Source: Planctomycetota bacterium (lineage in GTDB: Bacteria > Planctomycetota > PLA2). Taken from it: a stretch of 64,000 nucleotides of DNA. This document shows positions 43,617 through 52,674 of this stretch, piece by piece (within the stretch, counting starts at the first letter, position 1; each line of letters begins with the position of its first letter). Both the position numbers and the translations under genes were made by a program. The notes under the pieces were generated by a model, which worked only from the letters and a program-made list of their open reading frames with translations, did no database searches and was not told the DNA's origin. The stretch is from the NCBI GenBank assembly GCA_021776785.1, contig JAJFFF010000004.1, positions 294,516-358,515 of the forward strand. Direction: 5' to 3'.

Positions 43617-45866
43617 TTACCGGCGCCACGGCGTGGCTTTGTAGGTTTGCTCTCGCTCCGTGATCGTTACCGCTTGGTCGACATCTAAGTTGCGCCACGT
43701 CTGCGTGCGATAAGAATGCGCGTCCATTCTCCGCGGCCAACGAACGGTGAGTGACTCGATCTTGGTTGCCTTGCCGACGCCAATCATTTGCGTAAGCGGG
43801 TTGGCGCCGAAGCTTCCGCCACTGCCCACGAACCGATAAATCGATCGTATCTGTCCGTCCGTGCGAACGCGCAAATGAATGCGCGCCCCGATCGCGGAGC
43901 GGTTTGACAAGACGCCGACAAGTCGCACAACGATCGAATGGTTTCCAAACCCCGGGTTCTCGTAGAGCACGTCATAAAAGCCGTCGCCGGCGAACGCGCC
44001 CCCCATCTGTTCGAATACGTCTTGGTCGCCGTCGCGATCAAGATCCGCGAACGCGATCGCGTGTCCCTTCTGCAAGTGCGCGAACCCACCTACGGTGCTC
44101 ACGTCAACAAAACGCCGACCGGAATCTTGTCGATACATCACGTTCGGCATAACGGTGTCGTACGAGGGAAAGCCAGTACCCAAGTAGAAATCGAGCCAGC
44201 CGTCGTTATCGAGATCGCCGAAGTTCGCCCCCATGGGCGCGCTCAAGCGGTCCACGCCAAACGCGGTGGCAACGTCTTGAAAGCGACCCTTCCCGTCGTT
44301 GCGCCAAAGACGCGCGCGCTCCGCTTTCGTTTTCACGCCGCGCGCTTGCGCCGCCAGATGCCAGATGTCGGCGCCGTACCCGGACACGTAGAGATCCAAA
44401 TCACCATCGTTGTCGAAATCCCAAAACCACGTGGGAAAACTACGGGCCGGCATCGTCATCCCCAACCGCGGCGCCATGTCGTCAAACGTTCCATCGCCGT
44501 TATTGCGATAGAGGCGGTTGCCGTCGCCAAGGTTGGAAACAAACAGATCGGGATCGCCGTCGTCATCAAAGTCGCCCCACACCACACCCTTTGTGTACCG
44601 ATCGTTGGTCACGCCGGCGCGCGCCGCACAGTCAACGAACGTCCCGTCACCATTGTTGCGAAACAATTGGCTCGGTGCGGCGAGTTCCTCGTTGCTCTCG
44701 TTCCCGACATAGAGATCGAGATCGCCATCGGTGTCGTAGTCGGCCCACGCCGCGGTCTGCGTCGGATAGTGTTGGTCTCCGAGGCCCGCGTGAAATGTCA
44801 CGTCGCGAAACGCTGCGCCGCCGACGTTACGGAGTAGCGAATTCGGATGACGACCGTTTTCGGCCATCCACGCACCGCGCAACACATACACGTCGATGTT
44901 GCCGTCGTTATCAAAGTCGCCTTGAATCAGATTCAGTCCGCCGGTGATGCCCATCAACCCCGCGGCTTCGGTGTGATCGACAAACCGCCCGGCGCGATCG
45001 CACAAGTACAGGCGCAACTGGCCATCCGTCGCCCACGTCGAAACCATGAGGTCGAAGTCGCCGTCGTTATCAAAGTCGTCCACGACAACGCCACCGCTGA
45101 GGCTAAACGTGTCGAGCCCGAGAGACTTCGCAACGTTGCGGAAGCGGGGAAACGTCGCTTCGGACGCAAACGCTTGCGCGGGCAGCCGAAAAGCCTCCGG
45201 TACGCCCTCGGGGAATCGGCCGGCAAACATGTGCGCGAAGTTGAACAGCCAAACCGACATCATGTGTAGGTCGCTCTGCGGCGCCGTACTTTCAAGGACG
45301 GAAGCCAGGACTCGGATCGCTCCGTCCGCGCCCTCTGTGTCCGTGTGAACCGCAGTGCCGGTGAGTGGCAGCGTGCAGCTCTCGGGCAGACTTCGCTGAC
45401 AGCAATTCTCGGTTTCCGCGAGTCGGATGTACGCCACGCCGAGGCGAAATCGCGTGACGTTCAACCAACGGGCGGGTACCGCGGGGGCGACGCTTGGATG
45501 CAGCTCCACTACGCGTACGAGAAGTTCGACGGCGCGCCGCTCATGGCCGAGGCGCAATTCCTCCACGCCCAACCGAAAGAGATCCCACCACTGCGGCGCG
45601 GTGATCGAATTGTCGTCGATCGACGCAACGATCGGTCGTAGTCGGCGGGCTTCTTTGTCACCGAGCCACGGGTTGTCGTCGGGCGTGCGCTTCGCGATGT
45701 CTGCCAGCGTCTTGAGCATGCGTTCGTGCGACTCGGACTCCGATCGGGCACGCACGGCATCGGGGCGCGATGACGGCGACGAAACCGATCGATTCCAGAT
45801 CCACAGCACAAGAGCGAGCGTCGCCAAGGCAACAACGCCGACCTTCATCCGTACTTTCGGCCTCAC
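43617..45866 (-). CDS. ASPIC/UnbV and FG-GAP repeat protein, membrane-anchored
   Basis: 749 residues. An N-terminal anchor (about 8-25, VGVVALATLALVLWIW) is followed by TPR-like helices (70-200). The FG-GAP/VCBS propeller fills about 250-600 with DFDNDGDFDLM and DYDTDGDLDLYVGNE type calcium loops. The C-terminal ASPIC/UnbV domain has YRFVGSGGSFGANPLTQMIGVG and SLTVRWPRR. This architecture is frequent in Planctomycetota and Acidobacteriota exported proteins; activity unknown. Its start overlaps the stop of the upstream gene by four bases (45863-45866), so the two form an operon. Confidence 0.9.
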   Translation of the reverse strand: MRPKVRMKVGVVALATLALVLWIWNRSVSSPSSRPDAVRARSESESHERMLKTLADIAKRTPDDNPWLGDKEARRLRPIVASIDDNSITAPQWWDLFRLGVEELRLGHERRAVELLVRVVELHPSVAPAVPARWLNVTRFRLGVAYIRLAETENCCQRSLPESCTLPLTGTAVHTDTEGADGAIRVLASVLESTAPQSDLHMMSVWLFNFAHMFAGRFPEGVPEAFRLPAQAFASEATFPRFRNVAKSLGLDTFSLSGGVVVDDFDNDGDFDLMVSTWATDGQLRLYLCDRAGRFVDHTEAAGLMGITGGLNLIQGDFDNDGNIDVYVLRGAWMAENGRHPNSLLRNVGGAAFRDVTFHAGLGDQHYPTQTAAWADYDTDGDLDLYVGNESNEELAAPSQLFRNNGDGTFVDCAARAGVTNDRYTKGVVWGDFDDDGDPDLFVSNLGDGNRLYRNNGDGTFDDMAPRLGMTMPARSFPTWFWDFDNDGDLDLYVSGYGADIWHLAAQARGVKTKAERARLWRNDGKGRFQDVATAFGVDRLSAPMGANFGDLDNDGWLDFYLGTGFPSYDTVMPNVMYRQDSGRRFVDVSTVGGFAHLQKGHAIAFADLDRDGDQDVFEQMGGAFAGDGFYDVLYENPGFGNHSIVVRLVGVLSNRSAIGARIHLRVRTDGQIRSIYRFVGSGGSFGANPLTQMIGVGKATKIESLTVRWPRRMDAHSYRTQTWRNLDVDQAVTITEREQTYKATPWRR

Positions 45867-47146
45867 TTCGTTCGCACGCTCGCCAAAACAAACTGCAACT
45901 CGGGATGAATCGATATCTGCTTGGCGTTGGGGGTTTCGTCATGCATGCGAATGCTCAACTTGTGCCAAACGCGTGCCTTCCTGGGGCCAGTGAGCCAGTC
46001 GTACTCGAGCACGGCAATGTCTTTACCGAGCATCGTGCCGCGGACCCAATAGGAAGTTGCACTAGCCGCTCGTCCGAGCCGAGCCCGACGCGGCTCCCTC
46101 TTGAACCGAACGACCGCGAACTGTTCTTGAAGGGCTGCGAATGACTTCGGAACGTCTTTTTTTAGGTCATCCAGTTCGGTCATGTCGCGATGCAAAAACA
46201 CCATGAGAACCGCGAGCGAGCTATCGCCGTTGTAGCGGGCCACGTGGGTCTTGTTACGGTTCACGCGCCACGTGTGTCCGCGAGGCAAAAGGAGTTTCGT
46301 CCCTCCCTTTTCTTGGAGCGGCTGCGCGTGGTACTTCACGTTCACTGCGACGAGATTGGCACGCGTGACGACGTCTCGATGAAACCACCAAAACGCCGGG
46401 CTAGCCGCTTCTCGTTGCGCCCACGGCTCCAAACGTTCGAACAGCGTCGGGAGCGCGCGACGCGCTTCCTTGCGGGAGAGCGCAAAAATCTTCTCGACCT
46501 CGGCGTCCCACGCCGCTAACTGAAACGTGTCGGCTTCCGGATACGTAGCTCGACCGGCCGCTGCAAACTCGACTTCCTTCGCGTGTAGCTGTGCCTCATC
46601 GACACCGCGCTGCCGGGACGCCCACCGCAACAGAGTCACCGCGCGGGCGCGGGCCGCTTGGACTTGCGCAGAAACCGCCGCGTCCTTCCATGTCTGATAC
46701 GCGTCGGCGAGTTGCAACGCGTCCTTCGTCTTCAGCGGCTCGCCGTTGGCAGCGCTGGCGCGCAGAACCGAAAAACGTGCGTCGAGTAGAGCAAGCTTCG
46801 CGCACGGTGTGGGCGTTTGGCTGTACGCCGTTTTGGCCAACAGTTCAACCGTCAGCGCGAGTTGCCGGCGCGCACGATCGCCGCCGCCGGCTCGAAACGC
46901 GTTCATCGTTTCGACGAATGGGTTGCACCACGGCGACGTCGCGGCAAGGGCGGCGAGTTCGATGGCGACGGCCGGTTTGTTGAGCGCCCGCAGCCCGATG
47001 CCGACACATCCGCCGACTTCGCCGGTCTCGAGCGAATGGCGGAAGTCCTGAATGATCTTCGCGTCAGCGTCCGTCGTGTCCGCATCCTCGGCTGACGCGT
47101 GGCCCGAAAGCACGGAGCCAACTATCAGCAAGCCTTGCCACCGCAT
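45863..47146 (-). CDS. Exported protein of unknown function
   Basis: 427 residues from ATG 47146, giving the signal peptide MRWQGLLIVGSVLSGHASA; the frame extends 24 codons further upstream. The mature part is mostly helical in the first 240 residues (LALTVELLAKTAYSQTP, LQLADAYQTWKDAAVSAQ) and beta-rich after that, with a basic patch. It is coupled to the ASPIC/UnbV gene. No family recognised. Confidence 0.65.
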   Translation of the reverse strand: MRWQGLLIVGSVLSGHASAEDADTTDADAKIIQDFRHSLETGEVGGCVGIGLRALNKPAVAIELAALAATSPWCNPFVETMNAFRAGGGDRARRQLALTVELLAKTAYSQTPTPCAKLALLDARFSVLRASAANGEPLKTKDALQLADAYQTWKDAAVSAQVQAARARAVTLLRWASRQRGVDEAQLHAKEVEFAAAGRATYPEADTFQLAAWDAEVEKIFALSRKEARRALPTLFERLEPWAQREAASPAFWWFHRDVVTRANLVAVNVKYHAQPLQEKGGTKLLLPRGHTWRVNRNKTHVARYNGDSSLAVLMVFLHRDMTELDDLKKDVPKSFAALQEQFAVVRFKREPRRARLGRAASATSYWVRGTMLGKDIAVLEYDWLTGPRKARVWHKLSIRMHDETPNAKQISIHPELQFVLASVRTK

Positions 47147-47233
47147 TCGCACAAACGCAGTGTAGCGCGTCGTTTCGCGACTCGCTACGCTCGTTGAGGG
47201 TCCACGCACGGAGACCACGTGTACCTATTTGAT

Positions 47234-48409
47234 ATGCGCTGCTTCTTCTTCCCGCTCTCTCTTCTTTGTTTGATCGCTGTCGCCCGCGCCGAGACGCGAA
47301 TTGTCGAAACGGAGGTGACGATTCGGTCGGCGCGGGAGCTGCTGGCTCGCGGCTCGATCGCCGTGCGTGGCGATCCCCACCGATGGCTTGAGATCTACAT
47401 CCAAGCGCGTCTGGCCGACGGCACCGCCCTCGTCGGAGCCGACAAGAAGTCGATCATGAAGCGCTGGGGACAGCTGTTCACGCCCGATGGGTTTAACGCC
47501 GAGACGACGTGGAGCAACTGCTCGACGGTGCTTTCGTTTGACTGGCTTGAGTCCGCGGTCAACTTGCCGAAGGGAAAGACATCGGTCGTGCGGATCGTTT
47601 TTGACGCCTGGGACATCTCCAAAAAGAAGTATGTCGCCGCCGGGCACGAAGTGGCGGGGACCGTGTGGATTCAAACCGACGCCAACGGGCGCATTACTTT
47701 GGCGGAGTGTTTCTCCGTCCGCCATACGAAGCCGCAACAGCACAGTTTCGTTCGGCGCAAGCCCGTGCGCGTCTGTACGACACGCTTTGTGCACTTGAAG
47801 CCGGTGCATGGCGACGTGGGCCTGTACCGCGCCGTCGGCGGTAAGCACACGATCTATGACCTTCTCTATTGGCCCAAGAGCTCACACGAGAAATGGCAGC
47901 TCGATCTTCAGTCACTCGGGCGCGGGGTCTTTTTCCAGCCGCCGACATCCGATGACGCGGCGCGCGAACTCGCGCTGCTTCCTCACGCGGGCGTCACCGT
48001 CGTTCCCTCGGCGGATGCCTACCAAGCGCTTCTGCAACATATGCAAAAGTGGCCCAAGGCGATCCTCGTTAAGACTCCGCCGCAACGCTTCGGCGTTACC
48101 GTTCGCCCGATTCCGCAAACCGGGTGGCACGTGAACGCTCTCGTTGTCGAGAGCTACCAGGGAAACGAACGCGTTGTGGTTCTCGACTACTGGATCGACC
48201 CGAAGGGCCGCATGAATCGAAAGCGTCAGGTCCTCATCGACACGGGGCGCGACGTAATCTTGGGGCAGCCGTTCTCGAGCAACTGGACGAAGCTCCCGTA
48301 CTGGTTCGACCTAACACAAAATGAAGCGGAGCTCCCCGAGCTCGAGAGCGAATACGACCAATACCTCAAACCAAACGAGTGGCCCAAAAAAGCCAAAACA
48401 ACCAAGTAA
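47234..48409 (+). CDS. Exported protein of unknown function
   Basis: 391 residues from ATG 47234, giving signal MRCFFFPLSLLCLIAVARA; a GTG at 47219 is also open. The mature part has segments VTIRSARELLARGSIAVR, TTWSNCSTVLSFDWLES and a C-terminal Lys-rich tail. It is divergent from the 45863 gene with 87 bases between starts, so they may share control. I recognise no domain. Confidence 0.65.
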   Translation: MRCFFFPLSLLCLIAVARAETRIVETEVTIRSARELLARGSIAVRGDPHRWLEIYIQARLADGTALVGADKKSIMKRWGQLFTPDGFNAETTWSNCSTVLSFDWLESAVNLPKGKTSVVRIVFDAWDISKKKYVAAGHEVAGTVWIQTDANGRITLAECFSVRHTKPQQHSFVRRKPVRVCTTRFVHLKPVHGDVGLYRAVGGKHTIYDLLYWPKSSHEKWQLDLQSLGRGVFFQPPTSDDAARELALLPHAGVTVVPSADAYQALLQHMQKWPKAILVKTPPQRFGVTVRPIPQTGWHVNALVVESYQGNERVVVLDYWIDPKGRMNRKRQVLIDTGRDVILGQPFSSNWTKLPYWFDLTQNEAELPELESEYDQYLKPNEWPKKAKTTK

Positions 48410-48430
48410 CCCAACCCCAACCCAAAGCGA

Positions 48431-48741
48431 CCCAATGCGGTACCGGGTTGAAAATTTTCTTCCGTAACCCATTGACAATAAACGATTAACGAAGTCCGAG
48501 TGCGGCATTGATGCCGCACATGGCGCCCGCACGGCGAGAGGCCGAAAACCCCAAACAGCCGCAAAATGGCCCAACGGAGCCTTCTATCGCAGTTTGGCCG
48601 GTTTGCAACACGCGCCGGAGCCCCCAAAACGCGGCACCAATGCCGCACTTCGCCGTCATAACCCAAGTCAAGACATTGGGTTACGGCGCAAAAAATCCAA
48701 CCCGGTACCGCCTTGGGGAGGTACGGTACCGCCTTGGGGAG
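48431..48741. repeat. Inverted-repeat element B (MITE-like) with GGTACCGCCTTGG ends
   Basis: Arms of roughly 90-95 bases match in inverted orientation: the left arm from CGGTACCGGGTTG (48438) and the right arm ending CCCGGTACCGCCTTGG. The matched parts include GTAACCCA and GTGCGGCATT. The left arm also holds a perfect palindrome, GTGCGGCAT-TG-ATGCCGCAC. An 18-base unit is repeated in tandem at the right end (48703-48720 and 48724-48741). The end motif resembles element A. No gene inside; it fills the 382-base gap between two converging genes. Confidence 0.6.
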
Positions 48742-48791
48742 ATGACGCCTCGGTATCCGGGGCGGTCGGAGGTGCCGTGGCGGTTTTTTCT

Positions 48792-50159
48792 TTAGGGGGT
48801 TGGGGTTTCTACGGGGTTGGTTAGGAAGTCCACCAAGTCCAGCTGCGTGATGACTCCTCTTAGGCGGCTGTCGTCGTCGATGACGACGCCGATCATTCCC
48901 TCCGCGAAGACTTCCGTGAGCATTTTCGCGCCGTCGTCTTTGTGGACGGTGCGGGGGTTGCGCGTCATGGCTTCCGCGACCGTGTCGGTAAGCGACGCCT
49001 TGCCGTGAACGATGCGCGACAAGACATCACTCTCGTCAATCATGCCGACCAAGCGCCCCTCATCGACAACCGGCAACTGACTGACGCCATGGTCTTTCAT
49101 GCGTGAGCAAGCCGCTCCAACCGGCTCGGCGACATCCGCCGTGTAGATCTCCCGCGGCGGAAGCGATCGCAACAACGCACCCACGGTACTCGACTCCCAA
49201 CGGCTCTCGGTAAACCCACTCTCGCGCATCCACGCATCATCAAGAAACTTCGTCATGTAGTTGCGAACCGAGTCGGGAAGCAAGACGCCGATCCGCTTGC
49301 CCGGCCCCATCTCGTCCGCGACCTGCAGCGCAGCCCAAACGGCCGAACCACTGCTGCCGCCGACCAGCATTCCCTCCTGCCGAATGACGTTCCGCGCGGT
49401 CAAGAACGACTCGCGATCGCGGCTCTTGATCCACTGATCGACAAGACTGCGATCCAAAACATCGGGGATAAAGTCGTAGCCGATCCCTTCCACCTTGTAG
49501 CTCGCGATCGGGCCGGGACCGGCAAGGATCGAACCTTCCGGGTCGACGCCGACGATCTTGCACGCGGGGATCTCCTCCTTGAGCCGCTTGGCGATTCCTG
49601 TGATCGTTCCGCCCGTGCCGGCGGTCATCACCATCGCGTCGAGGTCGCCGCCGCACTGCTCGACAATCTCGCGCCCCGTCCCGTCGTAGTGCGCGAGCGG
49701 GTTGTCGGGGTTGCCGTACTGATCCAAAATGTGCGCGTTCGGCAAGATGTCGCGCAGGCGCTGAGCGACACCGATGTGGCTCTCGGGCGAATCCCAGGCG
49801 GCTTCGGTCGGCGTGCGCACGATCTCCGCGCCAAGCGCTTCCAACACAACTTGCTTTTCGCGACTCATCTTCTGAGGCATCGTGATGATCATGCGGTAGC
49901 CCTTGACCGCCGCGGCCAGCGCCATGCCGATGCCCGTGTTGCCACTCGTCGGTTCGATCAGCGTATCACCCGGCTTGATCCGTCCGGAGCGCTCCGCCTC
50001 CTCGACCATCCGCTTGCCGATGCGGTCCTTCACAGACCCGCCCGCATTCAAAAACTCGCACTTCGCAAGGAACGTGCAGCCGGTGCGACGACCGATCGAC
50101 TGAAACTGCACCATCGGCGTGTTTCCGATGGTGTCGAGGATGCTGGCGTGGATGTTCAC
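48792..50159 (-). CDS. cbs: Cystathionine beta-synthase, PLP-dependent with CBS pair
   Basis: 455 residues from GTG 50159; the longer frame would run into the divergent MOSC gene. The N-terminal fold-type II PLP enzyme starts at ILDTIGNTPMVQF; the PLP Lys is in NAGGSVKDRIG, the Asn/Thr loop is TSGNTG, and the phosphate loop is TAGTGGTITG. Two C-terminal CBS modules (about 330-450, VAEPVGAACSRMKDHGVSQL and VAEAMTRNPRTVHKDDG) may bind adenosyl ligands. It condenses homocysteine and serine to cystathionine; this size and layout match bacterial and human-type CBS rather than CysK. H2S production is possible. Confidence 0.92.
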   Translation of the reverse strand: MNIHASILDTIGNTPMVQFQSIGRRTGCTFLAKCEFLNAGGSVKDRIGKRMVEEAERSGRIKPGDTLIEPTSGNTGIGMALAAAVKGYRMIITMPQKMSREKQVVLEALGAEIVRTPTEAAWDSPESHIGVAQRLRDILPNAHILDQYGNPDNPLAHYDGTGREIVEQCGGDLDAMVMTAGTGGTITGIAKRLKEEIPACKIVGVDPEGSILAGPGPIASYKVEGIGYDFIPDVLDRSLVDQWIKSRDRESFLTARNVIRQEGMLVGGSSGSAVWAALQVADEMGPGKRIGVLLPDSVRNYMTKFLDDAWMRESGFTESRWESSTVGALLRSLPPREIYTADVAEPVGAACSRMKDHGVSQLPVVDEGRLVGMIDESDVLSRIVHGKASLTDTVAEAMTRNPRTVHKDDGAKMLTEVFAEGMIGVVIDDDSRLRGVITQLDLVDFLTNPVETPTP

Positions 50160-50312
50160 ACCCAGATTGTGCGCGAGGCCAGCCCCGATGAAAAGGACGG
50201 GCGCCAGCCAGCGGCGCGACGCGCAAAAAAACTCCGCGCCTCCTTCAGCGGCGCAACACGGGATGCCGCGCGGATTCGTGCGTCCCGCGAGCGCCCATGC
50301 GAGGATTTCGCC

Positions 50313-50846
50313 ATGCCGCATCGAACGCCCGAAGAGATGACAGAAGGACTGGCCCACATCCAGGATGCGCCGCAAGACCACGGCACGCTGGACCTGATCG
50401 CTCGCCGCCCCGACGTGGACCTCCGCGAGATCTTGCAGCAAGGCGAACTCGACCTTGTCGAAGGGCTGCGCGGCGATCGATGGCACGCCCGTGAGAATCG
50501 TCACGCCGACAAACAGCTCAACGTCATGAACACGCGCGTCGTCGATTTGTTAGCGGGCGGATTCGACCGCTGGGCGCTCGCGGGCGACCAACTCTACGTC
50601 GATCTCGACATCAGCGAAAAAAACCTGCCCGCCGGAACACGCCTAGCCATCGGAGTCGGCGCCGTCATCGAAGTGACGCCGAGCCTACACACCGGATGCT
50701 CCAAGTTTCGTGACCGATTTGGCGCGGACGCATTGGCGTTCGTGAACTCGCCGGAAGGCCGCAAGATGCGGCTGCGCGGCCTGTGCGCCAAAGTGATCGT
50801 CCCCGGAGTCATCCGCCCCGGCGACACCGTCGCCAAAGTCGGATGA
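50313..50846 (+). CDS. MOSC-domain protein
   Basis: 177 residues from ATG 50313. The MOSC motif carries the conserved Cys in HTGCSKFRDRFG, preceded by LYVDLDISEKNLPAGTRLAIG. MOSC proteins handle molybdenum cofactor or sulfur-linked substrates; a specific reaction cannot be given. Its stop overlaps the next start (ATGA). Confidence 0.85.
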   Translation: MPHRTPEEMTEGLAHIQDAPQDHGTLDLIARRPDVDLREILQQGELDLVEGLRGDRWHARENRHADKQLNVMNTRVVDLLAGGFDRWALAGDQLYVDLDISEKNLPAGTRLAIGVGAVIEVTPSLHTGCSKFRDRFGADALAFVNSPEGRKMRLRGLCAKVIVPGVIRPGDTVAKVG

Positions 50847-51301
50847 CACGTCCAGTCTTGGCGTCTTGGATCCGTGCCGGCATCCGCGAAGCCGGCTGGG
50901 CGCCGCTCACCGTGTTTGTCGCCCACGCCATCTTTGTGTTCACCGGCGGGTATCGAAGCGCGCCTCACTTCGACAACGTCCTACACCTCTGCGGCGGTAT
51001 GGCCATGGCGCACTTTTTTGCGGTGTGCCTGCAATGCGCACAGCGATCGGGATGGGCCGGTCAACCATCGATGTCCCTGCTCGACCTCTGCACGCTCGCG
51101 CTGACTGGCACGGCGACAGTCCTTTGGGAGTTTGCCGAGTGGATCCAGAATTTTGTCGTTGCCGGGCACATCCAACTCACGATCAACGACACGCTCAAAG
51201 ACATGGCCGTCGGGCTTGCCGGCGGCGCCTTCATCATCGGCTGGAAGCGGTGGAAGCGAACGCGTCACGACACGGAAACTAACGACGAAATTGCCAGGTG
51301 A
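50843..51301 (+). CDS. DUF2238/YjdF-like membrane protein
   Basis: 152 residues with four hydrophobic helices. The pattern HFDNVLHLCGGMAMAHFF, then LWEFAEW and NDTLKDMAVGLAGG matches the YjdF/DUF2238 family of unknown role. ATG 50843 overlaps the MOSC stop, so the two are translated together. The last 23 bases overlap the converging gene at 51279. Confidence 0.75.
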   Translation: MTRPVLASWIRAGIREAGWAPLTVFVAHAIFVFTGGYRSAPHFDNVLHLCGGMAMAHFFAVCLQCAQRSGWAGQPSMSLLDLCTLALTGTATVLWEFAEWIQNFVVAGHIQLTINDTLKDMAVGLAGGAFIIGWKRWKRTRHDTETNDEIAR

Positions 51302-52655
51302 AGACGTTGCCTTTGCGCGTGGTCGCAGGCGGACCCTCGGCTTGGAGGTTTAGGTACCGAACGCCGCCCCAAACCTCGTGCCGCACATGCGTGCGCGTCA
51401 ACACCGGCGCCTTTTTGCCACCCGCGACAGCAACATCCACAAACTTGAGATCCGCCGGGCTGTTGACGTCCAACGCCACGCGCACGTAGACGCGATGATC
51501 AAAGACGCCGCGTCTGGACTTCGGCAGATAGTTCAAATGAGCGCCTTGCGCGGCTCGCAAGACCTCGACCTTCACAACGAGCGCGTCTTTTTTCTTGTTC
51601 CATTCCACCGTCGTCTGATGGACCGGTTTGTCCATCGGCTCACGCAGCGGCCGCAGTGACGGATCCGACAAAAGCAACCGCGACACCATGCCGCGCAACA
51701 TCACGTCGTAAAACAGCATGCGCTTTTTTCGGTTCGTCACATAGCGCGGAAAGCCCGGATAGTCGGCCGGCAGGCTGGTAAACGCCAACCGGTATTGCTC
51801 GCCGATGGTCTCGCCGAGCGAACAAGCGCGCCGCCGAAACGTCTCCCACTCGGCCACCGCCATTTCGCCGCGGTCGCCTTCGAGCGCGGCGAAATAGCCG
51901 CTCACGCCCGCATGCACCCAGTTCAGCGTCATCAATTGTTCCGGCGGAACGGTGGCGGGCGGCATGAAGATGTATTGCCCTTGCGAACGGTGGTAGCTGC
52001 GCGACAACACGCCGTTGAAACACGCGCCGGACCAAACGACGGGAGCGCGTTCCAACTCCAGCGCACCGACCTGCTTCCCCGTCATTCCCTTGGTCACGCA
52101 CCACGCCTGGCCGTGCCCAAAATGCAGGATGTAGTCAAGCCCGTAGAGCTGAGCGCCGCTGCCGGTCAGGGCGACAATTTTGGCGGTGGGTTTGGCCGGT
52201 GGCTTGCTCTCACGGGCCTGCATGCGTCGGACCCACGCTTCCATATCGGGTCCATCGCGCGCGCACAGATACCCGAAGTGAAAGTCCGGCATCGGATCGG
52301 AATCTAAGTCCCGGCACATCTCCAACACGTCGTAGTGAAAGTTGATGTCGACCGTCTCGGGCGTGACCGCGAACGCGACGAACTCCGGACCGTCTCGGCG
52401 CAACGCCTTGCGCACAGCGGCCACGTTATTTTCTTTGAAACGAACGATCTTGGCGTCGCGCCATGCGGCGAACGTTTTGATCGCGCGATAGCGCGCGTCG
52501 CGGCCGGGGAGGTTCGTAACGACGACCATCCGGCCCAACCCGGTCGCCTTCGGCAGCCCCTTCTTGATCGAAATCGGTTTCGCGCGCGAAGGCGCAGCTC
52601 GCCCGTGGCCGACAAGACCGAGCAAGATCAAGCAGGCGACGGCGGCGCGATTCAT
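51279..52655 (-). CDS. Exported caspase-fold (C25-like) putative peptidase
   Basis: 458 residues from ATG 52655, with signal MNRAAVACLILLGLVGHGRAA cut near its end. A His-Gly segment LHFGHGQ (about 180) and a Cys segment WSGACFNG (about 211) stand where clan CD peptidases such as gingipains have their His/Cys dyad, after a beta-strand and before a Gly. The domain continues with a beta-rich C-terminal part (about 380-458) like the Ig-type tail of C25 enzymes. The dyad reading is by motif only. It starts 19 bases after the stop of the CAP protein, probably cotranscribed. Substrate unknown. Confidence 0.7.
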   Translation of the reverse strand: MNRAAVACLILLGLVGHGRAAPSRAKPISIKKGLPKATGLGRMVVVTNLPGRDARYRAIKTFAAWRDAKIVRFKENNVAAVRKALRRDGPEFVAFAVTPETVDINFHYDVLEMCRDLDSDPMPDFHFGYLCARDGPDMEAWVRRMQARESKPPAKPTAKIVALTGSGAQLYGLDYILHFGHGQAWCVTKGMTGKQVGALELERAPVVWSGACFNGVLSRSYHRSQGQYIFMPPATVPPEQLMTLNWVHAGVSGYFAALEGDRGEMAVAEWETFRRRACSLGETIGEQYRLAFTSLPADYPGFPRYVTNRKKRMLFYDVMLRGMVSRLLLSDPSLRPLREPMDKPVHQTTVEWNKKKDALVVKVEVLRAAQGAHLNYLPKSRRGVFDHRVYVRVALDVNSPADLKFVDVAVAGGKKAPVLTRTHVRHEVWGGVRYLNLQAEGPPATTRKGNVFTWQFRR

Positions 52656-52674
52656 CGCCGCAGTATATTCCTTC

